DNA from: Arthrobacter sp. StoSoilB19
GTDB lineage: Bacteria; Actinomycetota; Actinomycetes; Actinomycetales; Micrococcaceae
DNA: 64,000 nucleotides
NCBI RefSeq assembly: GCF_019977275.1
Contig: NZ_AP024650.1
Coordinates: 2,232,001 to 2,296,000, forward strand
Reading direction: 5' to 3'
This document shows, one piece after another, positions 57,045 to 64,000 of the stretch (position 1 is its first letter; the number at the start of each line of letters is the position of its first letter). The notes under the pieces were generated by a model. That model did not search any database. It was not told the origin of the DNA and saw only the letters and a list, made by a program, of their open reading frames with translations. The translations under genes were made by a program, and so were the position numbers.

Positions 57045-58559
57045 CTAGCGCACGTCCTCGTCGACCCAGTCCATGGACTTGGTGACAGCCTTCTTCCAGA
57101 GCCGCATCTGGCGGTCCTGTTCGGCCTTGTCCATCTGCGGTTCCCAGCGCTTGTCCTCGGACCAGTTGGCCGAGCACTCGCCCAGGTCCTTCCAGAAGCC
57201 AACAGCCAGGCCAGCCGCGTAGGCTGCCCCCAGCGCCGTGGTCTCGATGACCTTGGGCCTGATCACCGGGACGCCGAGGATGTCCGCCTGGAACTGCATC
57301 AATGCGTCGTTGGCGACCATGCCGCCGTCGACCTTCAGTTCGGTCAGCGGAACGCCGGAGTCCGCGTTGACGGCGTCAAGCACCTCGCGGGTCTGGAATG
57401 CCGTGGCCTCCAGGGCTGCCCGGGCGATATGGTTCTTGTTAACGAACCGGGTCAGGCCCACGATGGCCCCCCGCGCGTCGGAGCGCCAGTACGGGGCGAA
57501 GAGGCCGGAGAACGCGGGGACGATGTAGACGCCGCCGTTGTCCTTGACGGATGCGGCCAGGGTTTCCACCTCGGGGGCGCTGCTGATCATGCCCAGGTTG
57601 TCGCGCAGCCACTGGATCAGCGAGCCGGTCACGGCGATTGAACCTTCCAGGGCGTAGTGCGGCTTGGCATCGCCCAGCTTGTAGCCCACGGTGGTCAGCA
57701 GCCCGTTCTTCGAGTGGACAATTTCCTCGCCCGTGTTGAAGATCAGGAAGCAGCCGGTGCCGTAGGTGTTCTTGGCTTCTCCTGCTTCAAAGGCGGCCTG
57801 GCCGAATGTGGCGGCCTGCTGGTCGCCCAGGATGCCCGCCACCGGCGTTTCCCGCAGCAGCTGCGAGCTGTGGACGGTGCCGTAAACCTCTGAGGAGGAC
57901 TTGATCTCCGGCATCATGCTTCGCGGCACGCCAAAGATCCCGAGGATTTCGTCGTCCCACTGCAGGGTTTCGAGGTCCATGAACAGGGTCCGGGAGGCGT
58001 TGGTGACATCGGTGACGTGGACACCGCCGTCCACGCCGCCCGTGAGGTTCCAGAGGACCCAGGCGTCGGTGTTGCCGAACACCAGGTCCCCGGCCTCTGC
58101 CTTTTCACGGGCGCCGTCAACGTTGTCCAGGATCCATTTGATCTTGGTGCCGGAGAAGTAGGTGGCCAGCGGCAGGCCCACCTTTTGTTTGAAACGGTCC
58201 GCGCCGCCGTCCCTGCCCAGTTCGTCGACGATGTCCTGGGTGCGGGTGTCCTGCCACACGATGGCGTTGTACACCGGCTTGCCTGTGGTCTTGTCCCACA
58301 CGACGGCTGTTTCACGCTGGTTGGTGATGCCGACGGCGGCAATGTCGTGCCGCGTCAGGTTCGCCTTGGAGAGGGCCGAGCCGATGACCTCACGGGTGTT
58401 GTTCCAGATTTCCGCGGCGTCGTGTTCCACCCATCCTGCCTGCGGGAAGATCTGCTCATGTTCCATCTGGCCGGAGGAGACTATGGCGCCGCTGTGGTCG
58501 AAGATGATGGCGCGGGTGCTGGTGGTGCCCTGGTCAATGGCGATTACGTACTGGTTCAT
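57045..58559 (-). CDS. glpK: Glycerol kinase
   Basis: GlpK phosphorylates glycerol to glycerol-3-phosphate. 504 residues, FGGY family: [16 protein letters not shown] at the start, [13 protein letters not shown] and the C-terminal [19 protein letters not shown] signature. AAGGACG lies upstream of the ATG. It is the last gene of glpD-glpF-glpK. Confidence 0.97.
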   Translation of the reverse strand: MNQYVIAIDQGTTSTRAIIFDHSGAIVSSGQMEHEQIFPQAGWVEHDAAEIWNNTREVIGSALSKANLTRHDIAAVGITNQRETAVVWDKTTGKPVYNAIVWQDTRTQDIVDELGRDGGADRFKQKVGLPLATYFSGTKIKWILDNVDGAREKAEAGDLVFGNTDAWVLWNLTGGVDGGVHVTDVTNASRTLFMDLETLQWDDEILGIFGVPRSMMPEIKSSSEVYGTVHSSQLLRETPVAGILGDQQAATFGQAAFEAGEAKNTYGTGCFLIFNTGEEIVHSKNGLLTTVGYKLGDAKPHYALEGSIAVTGSLIQWLRDNLGMISSAPEVETLAASVKDNGGVYIVPAFSGLFAPYWRSDARGAIVGLTRFVNKNHIARAALEATAFQTREVLDAVNADSGVPLTELKVDGGMVANDALMQFQADILGVPVIRPKVIETTALGAAYAAGLAVGFWKDLGECSANWSEDKRWEPQMDKAEQDRQMRLWKKAVTKSMDWVDEDVR

Positions 58560-58600
58560 GATGACGTCCTTGTCTTGTTAATGGCTGTGATGAGTACGGG

Positions 58601-59350
58601 TCAGGAAGCGGCCGTGATGATGATCGGGACAATCCGGGCGACGAGTCCACCCAGGGCGCCGCCCACAAGCGGGCCGACCACAGGAATCCACGAATAGCTC
58701 CAGTCGCTGGAGCCCTTGCCCTTGATGGGAAGCACAGCGTGGGCGATGCGCGGTCCCAGGTCACGGGCAGGGTTGATGGCGTAGCCGGTGGGGCCGCCGA
58801 GGGAAACACCGATACCGACCACGAGCAGCGCTACTGCCAGCGGGCCGAGCCCTGAGGGGGTACCGCCGAGGGTGAGGATGACGAAGACCAGCACAAAAGT
58901 GCCGATGATTTCGGTGATCAGGTTCCATGGGGTGGACCGGATGGCAGGGCCGGTGGAAAAGGTCCCAAGCTTGCTGGCAGGCTCGGGTTCGTCGTCGAAG
59001 TGCTGCTTGTAGGCCAGCCAGCAGACCACGGCACCAAGGAATGCACCCACCATCTCGCCACCGAAGTAGGTGAGGGTGGAAGCGAAGTCTACGGTGACTC
59101 CCGGCGCATATTCAGCCTTGCCATTGAGCAGCAGGCCGAGCGTGACGGCAGGGTTCAGGTGCGCGCCCGACTTGGCGGCGACGAAGACACCACAGAAGAC
59201 GGCAATGCCCCATCCCCAAGTGACCATCAGGAAGCCGCCACTGTTGCCTTTTGTCCCCCGCAAAGCCACGTTGGCAACGACGCCGCAACCCAACAGGGTC
59301 AGCATGCCCGTGCCAAAGACTTCGGAGAGGAAGACTATTCCTAGAGACAT
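58601..59350 (-). CDS. glpF: Glycerol facilitator (aquaglyceroporin)
   Basis: A membrane channel for glycerol entry. 249 residues with six helices and the two pore motifs HLNPAVT and AINPARD; the Asp after the second NPAR is typical of glycerol channels. The ATG at 59350 has GGAG 8 bases upstream; a second in-frame ATG four codons earlier lacks this. It lies 41 bp upstream of glpK. Confidence 0.94.
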   Translation of the reverse strand: MSLGIVFLSEVFGTGMLTLLGCGVVANVALRGTKGNSGGFLMVTWGWGIAVFCGVFVAAKSGAHLNPAVTLGLLLNGKAEYAPGVTVDFASTLTYFGGEMVGAFLGAVVCWLAYKQHFDDEPEPASKLGTFSTGPAIRSTPWNLITEIIGTFVLVFVILTLGGTPSGLGPLAVALLVVGIGVSLGGPTGYAINPARDLGPRIAHAVLPIKGKGSSDWSYSWIPVVGPLVGGALGGLVARIVPIIITAAS

Positions 59351-59443
59351 CTTTGACTCCATTTCTTTGTTTAGTTGTCGGTCCTCCGCTGGTGAAGGAC
59401 CGTGTGGCCGGGACGCTGTAACGCCCCGGCCGGAAACCTGGCC

Positions 59444-61270
59444 TTAGGCGACCAGGCTGTGCGTTTCCACGCGGTGGAAACGCTGCAGCACGTCCTGTGC
59501 GTGCTTGATCTCGGCGGCGCGCGCCGCCGCGTCCCACTGGAGCGGGACGGACAGGACTTCCGCCACTTCGTTGAGGAGTTCACCGGTAACCAGTCCGCGG
59601 AAGGCCAGGGAGGTACGCCGGATGAGGACGTCCACCAGGTGCCCCACCTGCTCATTGGCCGCCATGAATTCCAGTTCACGGACGCTCAGTTCACGGGTGG
59701 ACCGCAGCGCGTGGTCGGGCTCGGCATCGAGGTAGGCGATGACCTCTTCGGCCCGGGTCCCGTAGCGGGTCAGCAGTCCGGCCGTGCGGTCTGCATCCCG
59801 GCCGCCGGCCATGTGGGCCTTGATCCATTTCTGCACGCCAGCTTCGTCGGCAGGGAAACCGGCGCCGCCGCCGATGGGGAGCTGCGCCGTGGACACCTTG
59901 CGCTGCACGCCGAGTTCACTGAGGACCTCGTTGGTCAGGTGCTCGGCAAGGGCACGGAAGGTGGTCCATTTGCCGCCCACCAGGCTCAGCACGACGGCGC
60001 CGCTCCCCTCAGGTGCGGACGCGCGGCGTTCGATGCGGTAATCACGTGAGACGAAGCCGGGCTGGGTGGCGTCATGGCTGGGCAGGGGGCGGACACCCGA
60101 GAACGTGTACACGATGTCCTCTGGTGTGACGTCGACCGAGGGGAAGACGTGGTTGATCAGTTCAAAGAAGTACTGGATCTCCTCGTCGGTGCAGACGGCG
60201 TCCTCCGACATGTCCGCGTCAACGTCCGTGGTGCCCACGAGAACCCGGTCGCCCATGGGGTAGATGAGGACGATCCGGCCGTCGGTGTGCTCGAAGAAGA
60301 TTTCCCGGCCGCGGCAGGCGGCGAGGAGGCCCGGGTGGTCCAGCACGATGTGGGACCCCTTGGTGCCTCCCATGAACGAGGATGCCGCACCCATTGCCTG
60401 GTTGGTGTGGTCCACCCAGGCCCCGGTGGTGTTGACGATGATGTCCGCCGTGAAGTCGAATTCCTCACCGGTCAGTTCGTCGCGAAGGCGGACAGTGCTT
60501 CCCCTGCCGGTTCCCGGATTGGGGGTTGCAGACATGGATTGGAGTGACAGGTAATTGCTGGCGCGGGCCGTATCACTCTGTGCGCTGGTGCCCCTCGCGT
60601 TACCGGCGCGTCCGGCCTTTTCGCCGTCCTGCAGGACGTCCAGGGTCAGCCGCTCCGGGTTGTGGACGGACGCGTCGAAGTAGGTGGCCGTGTATTTGAC
60701 GTCGGGCCGCAGGGCGGGCAGTTCCCCGAGGGCTGCCTTGTGGGTCCTGAACTGGTGCCGCGGTACCGTCCCGCCGTTCCTGGAGAACGAATCGTAGAGA
60801 CTAAGCCCCACCTTGATGAGGAACGCTCCACGCTCCTTGGGCTTTCCCTGCTGCTTGTGGGTCAGGAAGCGCAGCGGTGCCGAGAGGATGCCGGAGAAGG
60901 TGCTGAAGATGGGGATGGTTGTCTGCAGCGGCTTGACATAGTGCGGCGCAATCCTGAGCAGGCGGTTGCGTTCCACCACGGACTCCCGGACCAGGCGGAA
61001 CTCGCCGTTCTCGAGGTAGCGGATTCCGCCATGGATCATGTGCGAGGACGCACCGCTGGCGCCCTGGCAGTAATCTCCGCGTTCCACGAGCGCGACATCG
61101 ACGCCCTGGAGTGCCAGATCACGGAAGGTGCCCACTCCGTTGATGCCACCGCCAACAACCAGCACCTTCGCGTGCGGACGTTGCCGCAGGCTGTGGACGG
61201 ACGCGCGCCCGGCCCCCGGCCGGGGCACTGAAACAGAGGAGGGTTGAACAGTTGAATCCTTGGGTCCCAA
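59444..61270 (-). CDS. glpD: Glycerol-3-phosphate dehydrogenase (aerobic, FAD)
   Basis: GlpD oxidises glycerol-3-phosphate to dihydroxyacetone phosphate and feeds electrons to the quinone pool. 608 residues: a FAD-binding motif VLVVGGGINGVGTFRDLAL (about 35-55), GASSHMIHGGIRYLE, and a C-terminal DAO_C domain. The start is TTG at 61270 with AAGGGAG 6 bases upstream. It is the first gene of the glp cluster, divergent from a SorC-type regulator. Confidence 0.95.
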   Translation of the reverse strand: MGPKDSTVQPSSVSVPRPGAGRASVHSLRQRPHAKVLVVGGGINGVGTFRDLALQGVDVALVERGDYCQGASGASSHMIHGGIRYLENGEFRLVRESVVERNRLLRIAPHYVKPLQTTIPIFSTFSGILSAPLRFLTHKQQGKPKERGAFLIKVGLSLYDSFSRNGGTVPRHQFRTHKAALGELPALRPDVKYTATYFDASVHNPERLTLDVLQDGEKAGRAGNARGTSAQSDTARASNYLSLQSMSATPNPGTGRGSTVRLRDELTGEEFDFTADIIVNTTGAWVDHTNQAMGAASSFMGGTKGSHIVLDHPGLLAACRGREIFFEHTDGRIVLIYPMGDRVLVGTTDVDADMSEDAVCTDEEIQYFFELINHVFPSVDVTPEDIVYTFSGVRPLPSHDATQPGFVSRDYRIERRASAPEGSGAVVLSLVGGKWTTFRALAEHLTNEVLSELGVQRKVSTAQLPIGGGAGFPADEAGVQKWIKAHMAGGRDADRTAGLLTRYGTRAEEVIAYLDAEPDHALRSTRELSVRELEFMAANEQVGHLVDVLIRRTSLAFRGLVTGELLNEVAEVLSVPLQWDAAARAAEIKHAQDVLQRFHRVETHSLVA

Positions 61271-61367
61271 AACGACTCCCTTGGGGCTTTGTGTGATGCG
61301 GACGCACTGGATAGCGCCGCCGTTCTGCTCTATTGTTCGGAGAAATGGAAAATGGAGTCAAGGACTA

Positions 61368-61381
61368 TGCACGAACGTGCA
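61368..61381. promoter_or_regulatory. Palindrome upstream of the glp regulator, possible operator
   Basis: TGCACG-AA-CGTGCA has 6-bp perfect arms, 14 bp before the regulator start and about 100 bp upstream of glpD. It could be the binding site of the adjacent regulator. Inference only. Confidence 0.4.
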
Positions 61382-61394
61382 GAATGGAAGTGAG

Positions 61395-62360
61395 ATGGCA
61401 CTTTCACGGGACGCAGATGCCCTCCGAGCTGCACAAATGTACTACTTGCAGGACCTCACCATGGACGCGATTGCGCGTGAACTGCGCACGTCACGGTCCA
61501 CGGTTTCCCGCCTTTTGTCGTCCGCACGGGATTCGGGCCTGGTACAGATCCAAATCCGCAACCCTTTGGACACCGGACCCGAACTGGAAGGGATCATCCG
61601 CCGCCGGTACAACCTTGATGTCCACGTGGTTCCCATCCTTGGCACGCTCAACGAAGCCGAAACCCTCGACCGCGTGGCCATGCAGGCGGCGCGCACCATC
61701 GGGCCCCTGGTGGATTCCAACGCCATTATCGGCGTGGCCTGGGGATCAACGCTCAGTGCAGTCAGCCGGCACCTCACCAGGAAAATCACGCATGACAGCG
61801 TGATAGTCCAGCTCAACGGCGCCGGAAACATGCACACCACGGGCATTACCTATGCCAGCGACATCATGCGCAGGTTCGGCAGCGCGTACGGAGCCCGGGT
61901 GGAGCAGTTCCCGGTTCCGGCCTTCTTCGACCACGCCGCCACCAAGACGGCAATGTGGAATGAACGCAGCGTGCAGCGCGTGCTGGAGCTGCAGGCAAAG
62001 ATGAGCATCGCCATCTTCGGTGTGGGTTCCGTGCACGCCGACTATCCCAGCCACGTCTACGCGGGCGGGTACCTCGATGAGGACGACCTGAACGCCCTTG
62101 CCAACTCGGACGTGGTGGGTGACGTCGCCACGGTCTTCTTCCGCGCCGACGGGTCCTCCGACGGGATCGTCCTGAACGAAAGGTCCACCGGTCCGGCGCT
62201 TGCCCAGCTGCGGCAGGTGCGCCGCAGGATCTGCGTGGTGTCGGGGGTTTCCAAGATCAACGGCCTGCGCGGCGCCCTGGCAGCGAGGCTGGCCACCGAC
62301 CTGATCCTGGACGAAGCCACCGCACGCCGCCTGGTCGATTACGAGGGACTGACCAGCTGA
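61395..62360 (+). CDS. SorC-family sugar-binding transcriptional regulator
   Basis: 321 residues: an N-terminal helix-turn-helix (about 8-50: MDAIARELRTSRSTVSRLL) and a SorC-type sugar-phosphate-binding domain (about 60-315). ATG at 61395 has GGAAGTGAG close upstream; a longer in-frame start is unlikely. Divergent from glpDFK, so glycerol-3-phosphate or a related triose is the probable effector (inferred). Confidence 0.87.
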   Translation: MALSRDADALRAAQMYYLQDLTMDAIARELRTSRSTVSRLLSSARDSGLVQIQIRNPLDTGPELEGIIRRRYNLDVHVVPILGTLNEAETLDRVAMQAARTIGPLVDSNAIIGVAWGSTLSAVSRHLTRKITHDSVIVQLNGAGNMHTTGITYASDIMRRFGSAYGARVEQFPVPAFFDHAATKTAMWNERSVQRVLELQAKMSIAIFGVGSVHADYPSHVYAGGYLDEDDLNALANSDVVGDVATVFFRADGSSDGIVLNERSTGPALAQLRQVRRRICVVSGVSKINGLRGALAARLATDLILDEATARRLVDYEGLTS

Positions 62361-62379
62361 AGTGGGTAGAGTCGTTGCC

Positions 62380-63249
62380 ATGAGAACCTCACCCCGGCTC
62401 AGCCTGAACAACGGCGTGCTGATAGACCAGCTCGGCTTTGGGCTGTACAAGGTGCCGCCAGCAGAGGCGGAAGGGCTCGTGGCCACCGCGCTCGCCGCCG
62501 GCTACCGCCACTTCGATACCGCCGCCATGTACGGGAACGAAACCGGCGTGGCCCGCGGCATCAGTTCCCAGTTGGGCGACGGGACAGGCAGCGGCGGCTC
62601 CGGGGAACTGTCGCCGTCCCTGAGCCGGGAGGACATCTTCATCACCACGAAAGTGTGGAACGACCACCACGGCTACGACGCCACGCTGCGGGCTTTCGAC
62701 GACTCCATGGTCAACCTGGGACTGGACTACGTGGACATGTACCTCATCCATTGGCCCTGCCCACGCCGTGGCTTGTTCCCGGAAACCTACCGGGCCCTGG
62801 AAACGCTGTACCGCGAAGGCAGGGTCCGTGCCATTGGCGTCAGCAACTTCCAGCCGGCACACCTTGACCGCCTGCTCCAAAGTGCCGAGGTGGTTCCCGC
62901 CGTCAACCAGATCGAACTGCACCCGTGGCTGCAGCAGGAGGAACTGCGCAGCAAGCACGCCGGCCTGGGCATCCGGACAGAAGCGTGGAGCCCGCTGGGC
63001 CGCGGCCAGGTCCTGGCCGATCCGGTGATCCAGGCCTGCGCCGCCGAGCACGGCCGGACGCCTGCGCAGGTGATCCTTCGCTGGCACATGCAGCTGGGGA
63101 ACATCGCCATTCCCAAGGCCAGTTCCGAAGTGCGGATCCGGGAGAACCTTAACGTCTTCAATTTCGAACTCTCCGAACGCGACCTGGCGGCCATCAACGC
63201 GCTGGACCGCGGGCAGCGGACGGGCTCGCACCCGGACAACGTCAACTAG
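62380..63249 (+). CDS. Aldo/keto reductase
   Basis: 289 residues, TIM-barrel NADPH-dependent reductase. Tetrad residues are seen in RHFDTAAMYGNE (Asp, Tyr), ITTKVWNDHHG (Lys) and YLIHWPCP (His); NADP-binding motif IPKASSEVRIRENL near the C-terminus. Close to the 2,5-diketo-gluconate reductase group; the substrate is unknown. ATG at 62380 is 7 bases after TAGAGT (leaderless-looking), 19 bp after the regulator. Confidence 0.9.
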   Translation: MRTSPRLSLNNGVLIDQLGFGLYKVPPAEAEGLVATALAAGYRHFDTAAMYGNETGVARGISSQLGDGTGSGGSGELSPSLSREDIFITTKVWNDHHGYDATLRAFDDSMVNLGLDYVDMYLIHWPCPRRGLFPETYRALETLYREGRVRAIGVSNFQPAHLDRLLQSAEVVPAVNQIELHPWLQQEELRSKHAGLGIRTEAWSPLGRGQVLADPVIQACAAEHGRTPAQVILRWHMQLGNIAIPKASSEVRIRENLNVFNFELSERDLAAINALDRGQRTGSHPDNVN

Positions 63250-63257
63250 GCCCGCGC

Positions 63258-64000
63258 ATGGACACCGTAAATCCGGGGACCTCCCCTGCGCCTGCGTACC
63301 TGAGCGCGGGGCTTTCCGCCCGCACCTCAGCCTCCACCGTGACCATCGACGGCGGCACGGTGGCCTTCTGGACCTATGCGCCCCTGCAGGAAACGCCGGA
63401 GACCCGCACCATCCTGGTGGTCCATGGGTTCCGCGGCGACCACCACGGGCTCCTGCGCGTCGCGGACAAACTGCCGGAGATGCGCATCATCATGCCGGAC
63501 CTGCCCGGCTTCGGCAGCTCCGATGCCTTTGCCCGGGACCCGCACTCAGTGGAGCGCTACGGGCAGTTCATCAGTGACTTCATGGCGTCCCAGGGACTGG
63601 GGCCGGAAACCGTGCTGCTGGGACATTCATTCGGCTCCATCCTTGCTGCGTACTTCGTGGCCAACAACCCGGAGGCCGTGCGTCCCCTGATCCTCATCAA
63701 CCCCATCGCTGCTCCGGCGCTGGAAGGACCCAAGGGCGTGATGACGCGGCTGGCAGTCCTGTATTACCGGCTGGCGGCACGGCTCCCCCGCGGGCCGGGC
63801 CTGGCCCTGCTGCGCAACCGGCTGATTGTGCGGGTCATGAGCGAGGCCATGGCCAAGACCCGCGACCGGGAGCTGAGGGCTTTCATCCACGGCCAGCACC
63901 ACGCCTACTTCAGTTCCTTCGCGGACCGGGACAGCCTGCTGGAGTCGTTCACGGCCTCCGTCAGCAACCACGTGGCGGAGGTGGCCGGACAACTCGAACT
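63258..64000 (+). CDS. Alpha/beta hydrolase, cut by the window end
   Basis: The ATG at 63258 opens a frame that runs off the window after 247 codons. The alpha/beta hydrolase fold is clear: LVVHGFRGDHHGLL, PDLPGFGSSD, and the nucleophile elbow LGHSFGS. The catalytic His lies beyond the edge. It starts 8 bp after the aldo/keto reductase stop and is probably cotranscribed. Confidence 0.85.
   Translation, partial: MDTVNPGTSPAPAYLSAGLSARTSASTVTIDGGTVAFWTYAPLQETPETRTILVVHGFRGDHHGLLRVADKLPEMRIIMPDLPGFGSSDAFARDPHSVERYGQFISDFMASQGLGPETVLLGHSFGSILAAYFVANNPEAVRPLILINPIAAPALEGPKGVMTRLAVLYYRLAARLPRGPGLALLRNRLIVRVMSEAMAKTRDRELRAFIHGQHHAYFSSFADRDSLLESFTASVSNHVAEVAGQLE

Overview
The window is one stretch of chromosome from a high-GC Gram-positive bacterium of the Micrococcaceae, most likely Arthrobacter or Pseudarthrobacter. 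The evidence is gene content and order (trpD next to ctaE-qcrCAB, ctaC-ctaD-ctaF, hrcA-dnaJ-rsmE, phoH-ybeY-CNNM protein-era), GC-rich codon use, frequent GTG and TTG starts, and several starts that look leaderless. No rRNA or tRNA gene, CRISPR array or prophage was seen. Most of the window is ordinary core genome.

Layout. 1-6050: end of a membrane protein, an Lrp/AsnC ligand-binding-domain protein, trpD, then ctaE-qcrC-qcrA-qcrB. 6059-7972: IS3-family element A, sitting in the loop of the qcrB terminator. 8026-9314: a DasR/NagR-like GntR regulator divergent from an HPr gene, with a GGTCTAGACC operator between them. 9326-12334: ctaF, ctaD, ctaC, which with ctaE-qcrCAB encode most of the cytochrome bc1-aa3 respiratory chain. 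12520-15243: erpA, an M20 peptidase and a DUF3043 membrane protein. 15261-17271: IS element B, again inside a terminator loop. 17314-22922: pyrD, an alpha/beta hydrolase, uppS, recO, leuA. 23175-30782: an M13 peptidase, an LCP protein, then the era, CNNM/CBS, ybeY and phoH block. 31107-35141: GerMN lipoprotein, rsmE, dnaJ, hrcA with a CIRCE operator. 35232-40963: DUF3097, DUF4870, hemW, lepA, a PemK-like protein, rpsT. 40982-48814: holA, comEC, comEA, a DegV protein, leuS. 49170-56935: two RND permeases flanking a small lipoprotein, followed by a secreted protein. 57045-62360: glpD-glpF-glpK with a divergent SorC-type regulator. The end holds an aldo/keto reductase and a hydrolase cut by the window edge.

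Two signals stand out. First, two IS150-group elements, about 91-92 percent identical in their transposase proteins, each lie exactly in the loop of a perfect 17-19 bp terminator stem between convergent genes. They share terminal inverted repeats and a strong hairpin near the right end but carry different, unrelated passenger genes between transposase and right end. They look like cargo-carrying ISs that target terminators. Second, leuA and leuS are each preceded by a short reading frame with a run of Leu codons (MRAELLLLSC... and MRAILLLS) followed by a hairpin and a T-rich stretch, which points to a paired leucine attenuation circuit controlling both leucine synthesis and leucyl-tRNA charging.

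All family assignments come from reading motifs and context; no database search was run.
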